Below are positions 1-7,593 of a stretch of DNA of 64,000 bases, piece by piece. Under the pieces are notes generated by a model. The model was not told where the DNA came from. It searched no databases and saw only the letters and a program-made list of their open reading frames with translations. The stretch's first letter is position 1; the number at the start of each line of letters is the position of its first letter. Source of the stretch: CAZVKN01 sp964627035 (GTDB lineage: Bacteria; Electryoneota; AABM5-125-24; Hatepunaeales; Hatepunaeaceae); contig CAZVKN010000008.1 in the NCBI GenBank assembly GCA_964627035.1, positions 28,076 to 92,075 on the forward strand, written 5' to 3'. Position numbers and translations under genes: made by a program.

Positions 1-206
1 CATTTCTGTTCACCACTCTTTGCAAGCTCCAAAACTATGTCGCCCATATTCGTATAGTCACCTTTCCATCCATCTTCTATCATTTCTCTCTTGCATTCAT
101 CAATAGCTTCTTTAACCGTTTTTTTCGCCTTTCGTACTGAAATTCCACTCAATTTGGCAATCTGACTAGAATACAATTCAATTAGAGCTGATTCGTTAGA
201 TTCCAT
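1..206 (-). CDS. Hypothetical protein, C-terminus cut by window edge
   Basis: An open frame starts at the ATG at 206-204 and runs off the window after 68 codons without a stop. A purine-rich ribosome binding site (AAGGAAG) lies just upstream on the minus strand. The visible part is hydrophilic and mostly helical in composition, with a segment reading SGISVRKAKKTVKEA that suggests a helix-turn-helix-like or small regulatory protein. I do not recognise a family and do not assign a function. Confidence 0.6.
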   Translation of the reverse strand, partial: MESNESALIELYSSQIAKLSGISVRKAKKTVKEAIDECKREMIEDGWKGDYTNMGDIVLELAKSGEQK

Positions 207-508
207 TATGCTTCCTTTTTTGTTCTTGTTAGCATTACTTTTTTAAGTAGGTGAAGCACTCAACAAAGCAATGTTTGGTTTTAAGGATTAAAATCCTAGT
301 CCGCCATCTCACACTCCAAAATTTATCCCATCCCGCAGAGTGGCATGGCACTTTTGTTCCCACTAAGTTTCAAGCGTAGAGTAACCTGACTGCTTAGAAA
401 CTCTGTTACAGGCTCCCCCTTTTTATCTCCCCTACTTCGCTGGAGGAAAAGAAAAAACAAAACTATCCAGCACTCTCGTAATCCTCAAAGATATCGCCTG
501 TACAAAAA
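207..508. other. Intergenic stretch with degenerate C/G-rich repeat
   Basis: No convincing gene on either strand. The only structure seen is a degraded cytosine-rich motif around 412-445, similar in character to the C-run/G-run palindromes at 981-1012 and 17271-17306. It separates the two minus-strand genes on either side. Confidence 0.4.
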
Positions 509-778
509 TTACTTTTCTTCTCTGCTTACAAAGAGACCAGAAAAGGAATTATAGACCCATGCGAATATCGCACCCAAAATCAGACCGTCAATAAGTGCCC
601 AAACCAGGCCGATAATGCTGCCGACCGGACTGATGCAGTATCCGCGGTAAACGCGTCCGATAAAGGTGATATCCCCTGTCGCTCCATCGAAAAGAATCAA
701 CCACCAGGTGATTAAAAACAGACCAACTCCCCAAACCAATCCGGTGGTCAATGCGAAAGCTCTTACTCTGAGTTTCAT
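509..778 (-). CDS. Small two-helix membrane protein ('holin'-annotated family)
   Basis: An 89-residue protein with two hydrophobic segments (about residues 9-30 and 52-76) separated by a short loop containing FIGRVYRGYCISPVGS. Proteins of this type, with the WGVGLFLITWW and WALIDGLILGAIFAW segments, are widespread in Bacteroidota and related bacteria and are often labelled bacteriophage holin. There is no lysis gene or phage gene beside it, so I treat the holin label as a name only. It stands alone with a long leader and is probably its own transcription unit. Confidence 0.7.
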   Translation of the reverse strand: MKLRVRAFALTTGLVWGVGLFLITWWLILFDGATGDITFIGRVYRGYCISPVGSIIGLVWALIDGLILGAIFAWVYNSFSGLFVSREEK

Positions 779-883
779 TTTTTACTCCTAAGTATTTGTG
801 AATTAATAGAGATTGTTATCACTGGGTGCAGAATTGAGCAAACACTCAAGTGCAACTTAAGTCCATAACGTTCCTCGTAAGAT

Positions 884-908
884 GGATTCCGGATCAAATC
901 CGGAATGA
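884..908. repeat. Interspersed hairpin, ATTCCGGAT/ATCCGGAAT family
   Basis: An almost perfect stem of ATTCCGGAT and ATCCGGAAT with a three-base loop, followed by GACAG. The same theme recurs at 6160-6187 and 38547-38573, and resembles the widely scattered GTCATTCCGG...CCGGAATCCAG intergenic repeat of many bacteria. Confidence 0.75.
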
Positions 909-980
909 CAGCGTTCACTCTTTATTGCACTTAGTAATGTGCTCTATTCGTTCCGGTATATCTCAAGCGGAGCATAACCC

Positions 981-1012
981 GATTCCCCCCCTACTTCTTA
1001 AGTGGGGAGAGG
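981..1012. repeat. C-run/G-run palindromic repeat
   Basis: Seven consecutive C (985-991), a short spacer with ACTT...AAGT, then GGGGAGA. It can fold into a hairpin and is of the same kind as the element found inside the leuC-like gene at 17271-17306. Confidence 0.55.
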
Positions 1013-1046
1013 AACGAAAAGACGAAACGATACGTAGTGATCGAAA

Positions 1047-1487
1047 CTATCCAGAGTTCTCGTCCGCAAACTTTTTCAGTTGGTAGATCCCAAAGATCAG
1101 TGACACCATCCCGATGAATAGGAGTATTCCTGAGTACAGGACCATTGCATTGACCTTCAACCGGTCAACCTCCCATACACCGGCATTTCCCATTTCGATC
1201 TCAGCACCAAGGAACCAGTGTGCGAATAGTCCTCTACCGAAATAGACGACAATTCCGAGGATAGTCATCCCTATCCCGATGGACATCATTGTTTTAGGTG
1301 GCATCTTCTTTTCAGGCAGTGCTTCAATGCCACGCGGTTTAGGTTTTTCTCGTTTGTCAGTTTCACCAGTGTTCAGATCAATTAAAACCTTACATTCGGG
1401 ACATTCTTTCAGGAATGTGCCCCCTTCCGCCTTGAATGCGGTAAACTCGTGTTTGCATTCCGGGCAGGTTACTTTTTCAATTGCCAT
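1047..1487 (-). CDS. Zinc-ribbon membrane protein of unknown function
   Basis: A 146-residue protein. The N-terminus holds a zinc-ribbon pattern, CPECKHEF near residues 8-15 and CPEC near 29-32, followed by a basic linker and two predicted transmembrane segments (about 67-86 and 116-136). A GGGGAAG ribosome binding site supports the ATG at 1487. It lies 50 bases downstream of the SDR gene on the same strand and may be its last operon partner. No function is assigned. Confidence 0.75.
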   Translation of the reverse strand: MAIEKVTCPECKHEFTAFKAEGGTFLKECPECKVLIDLNTGETDKREKPKPRGIEALPEKKMPPKTMMSIGIGMTILGIVVYFGRGLFAHWFLGAEIEMGNAGVWEVDRLKVNAMVLYSGILLFIGMVSLIFGIYQLKKFADENSG

Positions 1488-1537
1488 TGTTCTTCCCCAT
1501 TAGCTGGTGTTTTATTTTGCTATCCGATTTGGAAATA

Positions 1538-2296
1538 TCAAATATATTGACCCCCGTCAACTTTGATCACTTCCCCCGTCACATGTCGCGATAAATCACT
1601 GCTGAAAAATGTCACCACATGCGCTACATCGTCAGGATCTCCCAAACGCTTCAGAACGGTCTCGTCTAACGATGCTTGCTTTGCTGCTTCCGGCATAGCG
1701 TCCATCATGTCTGTTAGGATTAATCCGGGAGCAACTGCATTGACCGTAATACCTCTCCCCCCAAGCTCTTTTGCGGCTGTCTTTACCATAGCAATGATTC
1801 CTCCCTTAGAGGCGGCGTAGTTGGTCTGACCAAACTTGCCTCGCATACCGTTAATAGAGGTCAGCATGACTATGCGACCGCTCCGTTGTTCTCGCATTAT
1901 CGGTGACGCAGCACGCAGATAACTGAAGTAACCTTTGAGGTTAGTGTTGAGCACATGATCCCACTGCTTTTCTTTCATTTTCCAGATGGGACCATCCCAG
2001 TTGATGCCTGCATTGCACACCAAAATATCAATTTTACCCCAGTCCTCTTGCACCTTATCTATCACTGCTTGAGCTTGATCAAAAGATGACTCTTCCTTTT
2101 TAATCCGTATGAATAATGCCTTTCGACCCATCTTACGGACATTTTCAGCAATCTTTTCAGCCAGTTCAGTGCTTTTTTCGCTGGTGTAGGTGAAAGCAAC
2201 ATCTGCACCGGACGCTGCCAAATCGTTGACTATCGCTTCTCCGATTCCACGTGTTCCACCTGTCACGATTGCCGTTTTATCCTGTAATATTCCCAT
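1538..2296 (-). CDS. SDR oxidoreductase, FabG/acetoacetyl-CoA-reductase type
   Basis: A classical short-chain dehydrogenase/reductase of 252 residues. It has the NAD(P)-binding motif TGGTRGIGEA (12-21), NAGIN (95-99), and the catalytic triad Ser147, Tyr160 and Lys164. The likely reaction is NAD(P)H-linked reduction of a 3-oxoacyl-ACP or 3-oxoacyl-CoA, or oxidation of a hydroxyacyl-CoA. The start overlaps the end of the TerB-like gene by 20 bases, so the two are probably translated together. Because a BamA-like hydrolase lies 1 kb upstream, a role as an alicyclic hydroxyacyl-CoA dehydrogenase (BadH is also an SDR) is possible. That is inference; substrate cannot be read from sequence. Confidence 0.92.
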   Translation of the reverse strand: MGILQDKTAIVTGGTRGIGEAIVNDLAASGADVAFTYTSEKSTELAEKIAENVRKMGRKALFIRIKKEESSFDQAQAVIDKVQEDWGKIDILVCNAGINWDGPIWKMKEKQWDHVLNTNLKGYFSYLRAASPIMREQRSGRIVMLTSINGMRGKFGQTNYAASKGGIIAMVKTAAKELGGRGITVNAVAPGLILTDMMDAMPEAAKQASLDETVLKRLGDPDDVAHVVTFFSSDLSRHVTGEVIKVDGGQYI

Positions 2297-2915
2297 CGTT
2301 CTCCTCTTGTAATTTACGCCTTATTTCCGAGGAAATCAGACGAATTTCTGTATGTGACAGACCCATACGAATCGCCATATCTGACGCATTGCGAGCCTGC
2401 TTTGAATCAAATCCGTTCAGGAATGCTATCCTGTGCAGAGTTCCAACTACTGCTTTCAACATACTACTGTGAACATTCTTCTTCAACAGAAACATGCTGT
2501 TACGCAGTTGTAAATTTGTATCCTCGCTTCGTTTAACCTCTTCAATCAAACGATCAATTTCATCAATCAAGTTTTCAGGTGCGTAATCCTTCAGAAACTC
2601 CTGAACAATCGCACTCTCATCCTCACTGAATCCGTCATCGCCCTTCATCGCTGCAGCAAACAGCTCCATTGCACGCTGTAGATTTGCTTCATTCAGTTTA
2701 TGGCGGTCAACCGGATTCTGTAGCCCTTCTTCAGCAAGTTTTGCCAAAGAAACCAGCGGTGGCTCATCGAGAAATAAGCCTTCCCGCCGACCCCACCACC
2801 ACGACGGACGTAGGAATCGAAACGATATTAACCACCCGATCTTACCGAGTATGTCGAGACGACGAAATCGGCGGTACTCTTTCTGTTTGTCAGACTCGTT
2901 CACAATAGTTCTCAA
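2277..2915 (-). CDS. TerB-like helical domain protein
   Basis: A protein of up to 212 residues. Residues roughly 80-205 are acidic and helical, with the pattern KGDDGFSEDESAIV and a late segment GLSHTEIRLI, as in TerB/tellurite-resistance-like domains. The N-terminal 60 residues are rich in Trp, Arg and Phe and not recognised. The start is uncertain: the frame opens with TTG at 2915, and GTG at 2903 is an alternative; neither has a clear ribosome binding site. The upstream sequence is the inverted repeat that borders the four-helix-bundle element, so insertion of that element may have altered the 5' end. Function unknown. Confidence 0.65.
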   Translation of the reverse strand: MRTIVNESDKQKEYRRFRRLDILGKIGWLISFRFLRPSWWWGRREGLFLDEPPLVSLAKLAEEGLQNPVDRHKLNEANLQRAMELFAAAMKGDDGFSEDESAIVQEFLKDYAPENLIDEIDRLIEEVKRSEDTNLQLRNSMFLLKKNVHSSMLKAVVGTLHRIAFLNGFDSKQARNASDMAIRMGLSHTEIRLISSEIRRKLQEENDGNITG

Positions 2916-2920
2916 GTTGA

Positions 2921-2937
2921 CAAGTTCTCAAGTTATT
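2921..2937. repeat. Inverted repeat, arm 1, flanking four-helix-bundle gene
   Basis: The 17 bases 2921-2937 are the exact reverse complement of 3315-3331. The match continues beyond the arms with some mismatches (2909-2920 against 3332-3343). The arm overlaps the end of the four-helix-bundle gene. Confidence 0.85.
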
Positions 2938-3305
2938 AATTGCGAATCAATTTTACGAGATAGCTGATCAGTCCTTGAATCATTGATGAAATTTCTCTAC
3001 ACTCCTCAATTAGAGAGTTAATATCATAGTCTATTGACAAATTAAGTGCTTTCAAAATATAAAGTTGAGTTCGTAGTTCACCACATGATCCCTTTGCAAT
3101 TAGCAGAAATCGCTTGAACTCTGCAGTTGAATTTCGCTCATAGCCTTCAGCTATATTGGATGCTATCGAGACAGCAGATCGTCTTAATTGATCTCTTAAT
3201 CCCCAATCCTTCCTGATCGGTTCAAGCTGCGTCAGCTTATAGATATCACTGCTAAACGGATCCACGCTTCCAAACATCAATATCTTCTAATCTGTCAAAT
3301 TTCAT
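2936..3305 (-). pseudogene. Four-helix-bundle (S23/IVP, Avd-like) protein, frameshifted
   Basis: The family's usual start, MKFDRLEDIDVWKR, is readable from the ATG at 3305, but that frame stops at 3252. The rest of the protein (SSDIYKLTQ, then DQLRRSAVSIASNIAEGYER, then helices to the end) continues in a different frame from about 3265 to 2936. A frame shift of one base near 3255-3265 therefore separates the first 14 residues from the rest. Either the gene is a recent pseudogene, or the base is an assembly error, or translation starts at a TTG at 3280. The family is known from intervening sequences in 23S rRNA and is related to Avd of diversity-generating retroelements. Here it sits between perfect 17-bp inverted repeats, like a small mobile unit. 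Confidence 0.75.
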
Positions 3306-3314
3306 TTCCCAATC

Positions 3315-3331
3315 AATAACTTGAGAACTTG
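3315..3331. repeat. Inverted repeat, arm 2, flanking four-helix-bundle gene
   Basis: Exact reverse complement of 2921-2937. Together the arms enclose the four-helix-bundle gene almost exactly, and their approximate continuation brings the total to about 30 bases per side. Confidence 0.85.
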
Positions 3332-3347
3332 TAAACTTGCCAACCTG

Positions 3348-4481
3348 TTAACTATCAATTGGTTCCCCAAGCACTTCCGCCATAAATTCCTCATCAAACG
3401 GCTGACCCTCAGCCTGCAGTTGACGATACTTTATAAAGTCAATTGTATCCTGTCCGGTGATCCGCTTGGTATTGAAAGCGTGGAATCCGAGGAACGCCTC
3501 AGTTGACATATTTGCTGCAAGCCAATGACGATTTGCAAGCTTGGTTTGATCCCAGAAGAATTTCTTCTTCTGCCGAATTCCATCAATTGATTTAATCAAG
3601 CAACCGGGGAATAGGTTAGTGAACGTCCATACCATCCTATTGACTTCCTTATCCAATTGAGAGAAATCGTATTCAGCAGTTTTCAGGAATCCTTTTGCCT
3701 GCTTGGCTGCATCGCCTCGAGCAAAATCACCGTAAACAACTTCACCATCCTCAATATATCTGTCAGTAATGACCAATGGATTACGGACAAATTTATCACC
3801 CTCCTTAAGCACAGGAACAGCTTTGCTGATCAGTCCCAAATTCTTCATCTTGTACGAAGACCACATCTCACAAGATATGCAATTCCACATAGCTTGTTCA
3901 ATAGTCAGGAACCACGGAAGAAAGTCTGTTGAACCTCCGTCCGGTGCAGAGCCGTGACGAGGACCAGCCTGACCGAATATCGCTGTGTCAGCAGAAATGG
4001 TAAGATCACACGCCATACCAATTTCCTGACCACCGGCTACTCTCATGCCGTTCACCCTGCAGATAACAGGTTTCTTACAGTTCAGAATCGCATCAACCAT
4101 TGCGTTGAACAGATCCATGTACATGCCGTACTCAGGAGGTTTGTTGGAATAGTATTCAGCGTACTCCTTAGTATTGCCACCTGTACAGAATGCTCGATTA
4201 CCTGTAGCCGTAAACACTACAACCACAACTCGTCTGTCCATTGACGCTTTGTGGAATCCTGAGATGACACCCTTGACCATTCCGGTTGTGTAAGAGTTAT
4301 ATTGTTTAGGGTTATCAAGTGTCACCCAAGCAGTGTACAGTCCCTCAGCAACATTCCCTTTATGATCTGTGATCGGTTTTAACTCATACTGTACTGTTGG
4401 TGATTCACCACCGATAAATTGATCTCCCCAAAGATCGTGATCCTTTAATCCCCCTTCGCGTGGTAGCCAATCCAAACTCAT
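3348..4481 (-). CDS. bamA: 6-oxocyclohex-1-ene-1-carbonyl-CoA hydrolase family (BamA/Oah)
   Basis: A 377-residue crotonase-superfamily protein that matches the ring hydrolase of anaerobic benzoyl-CoA degradation over its whole length. Diagnostic blocks are VTLDNPKQYNSYTT (53-66), AFCTGGNTKEYAEYY (97-111), NGMRVAGGQEIGMACD (144-159) and GPRHGSAPDGGSTDFLP (173-189). The known enzyme hydrates and hydrolytically opens 6-oxocyclohex-1-ene-1-carbonyl-CoA to 3-hydroxypimelyl-CoA; it is cytosolic. The start ATG overlaps the stop of the condensing-enzyme gene by 4 bases (ATGA), so the two are translationally coupled. No benzoyl-CoA reductase is in the window, so the true substrate is open. Family assignment is firm; participation in aromatic degradation is inference. 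Confidence 0.9.
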   Translation of the reverse strand: MSLDWLPREGGLKDHDLWGDQFIGGESPTVQYELKPITDHKGNVAEGLYTAWVTLDNPKQYNSYTTGMVKGVISGFHKASMDRRVVVVVFTATGNRAFCTGGNTKEYAEYYSNKPPEYGMYMDLFNAMVDAILNCKKPVICRVNGMRVAGGQEIGMACDLTISADTAIFGQAGPRHGSAPDGGSTDFLPWFLTIEQAMWNCISCEMWSSYKMKNLGLISKAVPVLKEGDKFVRNPLVITDRYIEDGEVVYGDFARGDAAKQAKGFLKTAEYDFSQLDKEVNRMVWTFTNLFPGCLIKSIDGIRQKKKFFWDQTKLANRHWLAANMSTEAFLGFHAFNTKRITGQDTIDFIKYRQLQAEGQPFDEEFMAEVLGEPIDS

Positions 4482-5959
4482 TCTGAGTCCTCCTTATCTT
4501 GTGAAATTGCCACTGCCGGTGGCATTCTTTTTGTGTCTGTATTGTTCAAAGATGGAAGAACTCCTTCCCGCAGCATTCTTCCTATAGTCGAAGCAATCTC
4601 CACCAATCTCAATTCAGAAATTCCGAGTCGGTCATATTCCCGATAATATGCATCTGTTACGCTGGTAAATTGGTCAGATCTCGTCCGTTTCTGACGCGCA
4701 TCCTTGACGAACAGTGCAACAGCTTCTATCAAGTCAGAAGTTACTTCAACACCGTCACGCTCCAATCCTGCACGGTATTCAGACCGTTCAAGTACATCTT
4801 TGACTGCTCCCAATCCTGTATGCTTACCAAACACATAACGAATCTTAGCACCGACTAAATCTGGTGGAATTACCTGATAAATCGCCGGATCTATCAACAG
4901 CCCTGCGGTATGGATTCCTGATTCGTGGGTGAATACACCTTTACCGATGACCGGTTCGTGAGCAGATACCGGAATACCTGAAAACTCCTCGACCATCAAC
5001 CGTAAATCGCGCAATCTCTCATATTTGAATCGCGGCAGTGTAACACCATACAAGAGTTTCAATGTCGTGACGACCTGATGCAACGGCGCATTCCCTGCTC
5101 GTTCACCCATTCCATTGGCGGTGCAGGTTGGTACGTTAATCCCGTGTGACATTGCTCTGACCGTATTGATATTCGCCATTCCGAAGTCGTTATGGAAATG
5201 ACAAACAATATCTTTACCCGGAAACTCCTTAACAATTCGTGGCATGTAATAGTCAACACCTTCAGGTGTGAAGCAGCCGACAGTATCAGGGAACGAATAT
5301 CGCGTCCCCCCTGCTTCGTATCCTGCTTTGGCGAGTTCTATGGTATATTCAAGGTCAGCTCGACTGCCGTCTTCACCGCCGAACTCGACTTTCTCAACAC
5401 CCCGCTCGCGAGCATACCTGATAGTGTCGCACTGCATGTTAATGTTCGCTTCACGGTAAAACTCAACCGGAAGATCGAGCCATTCTGAGCGGTCTCGTCC
5501 TTCGCGTCGAAGTAGAGTTCTACCGATTTTATACTTCAAGTGCAAATCGGAACCGGATGTAAAGATAAAGAATGTCACATCATTTACATTGACATTGATA
5601 TCCTCAAGTGTTTTGATTGTCGCATCAATATCCTTGCGGTTTGAGCGGCACATTACCAGCATTTCAACATCCTTGCGAATATCACCCATCTTCTGACCCT
5701 GAACGATTAGCTGGAGCGCATGCCTGTCCGACAGTGCTGCAAACGGAAAACCAAGGTCAAGAATATCACATCCAATCTCAGACAGTTCCTTAGCCAGTTG
5801 ATACTTTTGTCCCGGTGAAAATGCAACTCCCGGCATTTGTTCACCATCGCGCAGGGTAGAGTCATAGATCTTGATCTTCTCCGGTGGCGGGAAGTTCAGA
5901 TCACTTGTAAATTTTCTTGGATCATTGATCAGATGATCCAGCGGTTCACGAAATTCCAT
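4478..5959 (-). CDS. Homocitrate / isopropylmalate / Re-citrate synthase family enzyme
   Basis: A DRE-TIM metallolyase of 493 residues. It has the signature STLRDGEQMPG (34-44), the metal-binding HFHND (254-258) and THESGIHTAG (344-353). Enzymes of this family condense acetyl-CoA with a 2-oxoacid. The long N-terminal lead (about 28 residues before the barrel) and the absence of a clear LeuA regulatory domain point away from typical 2-isopropylmalate synthase. Homocitrate synthase or Re-citrate synthase (acetyl-CoA plus oxaloacetate) fit better. I start at the ATG at 5959, which has an AGAGGA ribosome binding site; the frame is open to 5989. It is first in a coupled pair with the BamA-like gene. 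Substrate not decidable by eye. Confidence 0.85.
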   Translation of the reverse strand: MEFREPLDHLINDPRKFTSDLNFPPPEKIKIYDSTLRDGEQMPGVAFSPGQKYQLAKELSEIGCDILDLGFPFAALSDRHALQLIVQGQKMGDIRKDVEMLVMCRSNRKDIDATIKTLEDINVNVNDVTFFIFTSGSDLHLKYKIGRTLLRREGRDRSEWLDLPVEFYREANINMQCDTIRYARERGVEKVEFGGEDGSRADLEYTIELAKAGYEAGGTRYSFPDTVGCFTPEGVDYYMPRIVKEFPGKDIVCHFHNDFGMANINTVRAMSHGINVPTCTANGMGERAGNAPLHQVVTTLKLLYGVTLPRFKYERLRDLRLMVEEFSGIPVSAHEPVIGKGVFTHESGIHTAGLLIDPAIYQVIPPDLVGAKIRYVFGKHTGLGAVKDVLERSEYRAGLERDGVEVTSDLIEAVALFVKDARQKRTRSDQFTSVTDAYYREYDRLGISELRLVEIASTIGRMLREGVLPSLNNTDTKRMPPAVAISQDKEDSE

Positions 5960-5984
5960 ATAATGTCCTCTTTTTTCCTTATGT

Positions 5985-6015
5985 CTCACGCAAAGACGCT
6001 AAGACGCAAAGGTTT
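5985..6015. repeat. CACGCAAAGACGC-type repeat fragment
   Basis: Reads CTCACGCAAAGACGCTAAGA then CGCAAAGG, a motif that returns at 6890-6915, 8347-8372 (other strand) and, as long arms, at 50068-50107 and 50245-50285. Confidence 0.7.
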
Positions 6016-6072
6016 TATAATAATGCTTCTTCAATTATTTTCAGAATTAGGTTATTTCCTCACAGCAGTCGG

Positions 6073-6146
6073 GTGTCAACCCGCCGTGGTTGACACATAT
6101 ATTGTTAATTTCAAGTGCTTATCTGTCAAGCACAGAGGCTTGACAG
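6073..6146. repeat. TGTCAACCCGCCGTGG hairpin doublet
   Basis: Two hairpins in close succession: 6073-6096 (GTGTCAACC...GGTTGACAC) and 6123-6146 (CTGTCAAG...CTTGACAG). The same doublet arrangement occurs at 61714-61794, and a single hairpin at 45451-45476. Confidence 0.75.
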
Positions 6147-6159
6147 CTTAATATTTATT

Positions 6160-6187
6160 GTCATTCCTGACTTGATCCGGAATCCAG
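6160..6187. repeat. GTCATTCC...CCGGAATCCAG repeat
   Basis: Partial copy of the GTCATTCC-type hairpin family (see 884-908 and 38547-38573). It abuts the stop codon of the PepSY gene and may act as its transcript end. Confidence 0.65.
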
Positions 6188-6191
6188 TCAT

Positions 6192-6857
6192 TCAATCATC
6201 GTCATGCTCATATTCTTCAATTTCAATTATCTCACCTGTTCCTGCATCCAACTCTATCTCTTTAACCGCTCCGTTAGCTCCGATGACAATCATCTCATAG
6301 ATCAGGTATCCGTCATCTTCATCCAGTTCAAGTGCAAACAGCTTCCCTTTTACCAGACCGAGTGCAATGTCAATTGCTTCTACTGCTGAAATCTTTGCCA
6401 AACCGGGATACTCTGATGGGCTGTGTTCTACTTTCACACTACCCTGTTCAATTTTCTCTTCATCTTCGTCGTCTTCCCCCTTCTCCTTCTCCTTCTCCTT
6501 CTCCTCATCCTCATCATCTTCCTCTACTGAAACACCCAATATCTTCCCATTACCTGCGTCAATGGCATACTCTTTGATTGCACCATCTTCTGTAGCAACC
6601 TCTACATCCCAAACCAGATAGCCATCTTCGTTCTCAAGCTCAACCTCCAATATACCACCTTTAGCCTGTTTGAGAGCAATCTTGACAGCTTCATGAGGGG
6701 TGATCTTCGCCAGTTCTGGAAACTCCTGGGGGAAGTGTTTGACCTGAATAGAGCCTGCGCGAACATTCTCTGAGCCCTGTACAACATTAAACTGAGCTGT
6801 TGACAACGCAAGAGCCACAGCCAGAACCGTTAAAACTAATTTGTGAAAATTGTTCAT
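6192..6857 (-). CDS. Exported protein with two PepSY domains
   Basis: 221 residues from the ATG at 6857, which follows an AGGAG ribosome binding site. A signal peptide (about residues 1-27) is followed by two PepSY-like repeats, each with the pattern I(T/S)..EA..IAL...KG...E.E.EDGYL, at roughly 45-105 and 155-215. They are joined by a linker made almost only of Glu, Asp and Lys, encoded by a short-period GAGAAG repeat around 6478-6512. PepSY domains are thought to inhibit or modulate proteases or bind ligands outside the membrane. The gene stands alone. Length variation in the linker through slipped-strand replication is possible. Confidence 0.85.
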   Translation of the reverse strand: MNNFHKLVLTVLAVALALSTAQFNVVQGSENVRAGSIQVKHFPQEFPELAKITPHEAVKIALKQAKGGILEVELENEDGYLVWDVEVATEDGAIKEYAIDAGNGKILGVSVEEDDEDEEKEKEKEKGEDDEDEEKIEQGSVKVEHSPSEYPGLAKISAVEAIDIALGLVKGKLFALELDEDDGYLIYEMIVIGANGAVKEIELDAGTGEIIEIEEYEHDDD

Positions 6858-6889
6858 TTTCTTACTCCTGATTTGAATTTGTGTTTCCC

Positions 6890-6915
6890 CCTCGCACAAA
6901 GACGCAAAGGTTTTT
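6890..6915. repeat. CGCACAAAGACGCAAAGG repeat fragment
   Basis: Second copy of the CACGCAAAGACGC motif seen at 5985-6015. It lies between the PepSY gene and the next minus-strand gene. Confidence 0.6.
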
Positions 6916-6930
6916 ATGTGTAATCATGGT

Positions 6931-7281
6931 TTAAACCTTTTCCGACATCACTTCACGTTTCCAGTAATCATGAAATGGTTTCCAATCGGCTTCGGTTTTA
7001 ACGGGATCTCCTTCGGAAACCACTTCCATAGTAGGATTAATCAATCGAGACTTTGGTGGTGCAAGGTTTTCAATCCGAATGTACACAATAGGTAGACCGT
7101 CATCTTTGTGCGCTTCGGAAATTCTTATGTTATATTCTGCAAGTTCTTTGTCCCATTCCGGAAGTAGAACAACCTTTGCACCTTTTGGTAGCTGATCAGC
7201 GAAATCAGGATTTTCCAATAGGAAAAAATCAAACTCAGCACCTAATTGGGCATTTTTGTTTGCTAACAACTCATATTCCAT
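6931..7281 (-). CDS. DUF5647-like small protein
   Basis: 116 residues with the lead MEYELLANKNAQLGAEFDFF and a block KVVLLPEWDKELAEYNIRIS, characteristic of a small family (DUF5647) common in candidate phyla. It overlaps the previous gene by 11 bases and is the last of three co-oriented small genes. The family is uncharacterised but is often found beside TumE/HicB-like genes, so a role in a toxin-antitoxin-type unit is a guess. Confidence 0.7.
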   Translation of the reverse strand: MEYELLANKNAQLGAEFDFFLLENPDFADQLPKGAKVVLLPEWDKELAEYNIRISEAHKDDGLPIVYIRIENLAPPKSRLINPTMEVVSEGDPVKTEADWKPFHDYWKREVMSEKV

Positions 7282-7591
7282 TTTCCAGTTCCTTCTCGTA
7301 TATTTTGCGGTAACTGTTCCAGTTTGACTTAATGTCGTTTATTCCAAATGTATACACTACATCGTTTTTGAAATCTTTTAACCACGTTTTTTCCATTGAT
7401 CCGTCAGGATACATCCTATCAAAATGCGGAAATCCGTGTGCGTTATCATAACGGATTACGTTATGCCATCTACCGTTGATGAACGCTTCATATTGCACAA
7501 CGAAATGAATCACTTTTCCTTTGACTGCAATATGCTCGCACCTGAATCGGTCGTTAGGTGACAATTCTCGTATATGGTTAGTTTCACCCAA
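7271..7591 (-). CDS. TumE-like / DUF7718-like small protein
   Basis: 106 residues. The core HFVVQYEAFINGRWHNVIRY followed by DNAHG.PHFDRMYPDG matches a small family resembling TumE-type toxins. The predicted start is TTG at 7591, two bases after the stop of the upstream gene. Context (a HicB-like partner upstream, a DUF5647-like gene overlapping downstream) supports a three-gene unit. Activity has not been shown for this type to my knowledge. Confidence 0.65.
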   Translation of the reverse strand: MGETNHIRELSPNDRFRCEHIAVKGKVIHFVVQYEAFINGRWHNVIRYDNAHGFPHFDRMYPDGSMEKTWLKDFKNDVVYTFGINDIKSNWNSYRKIYEKELENGI

Positions 7592-7593
7592 GC

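Noticed and set aside
509..778. Prophage, suggested by a holin-like protein
   Set aside because: No integrase, terminase, lysin or structural gene nearby; the family is widespread outside phages.
850..1086. A 78-codon plus-strand open frame
   Set aside because: It runs through two interspersed repeats, has no ribosome binding site and no protein-like composition.
2936..3305. A 23S rRNA intervening sequence
   Set aside because: The four-helix-bundle gene is of the type found there, but no rRNA sequence flanks it.
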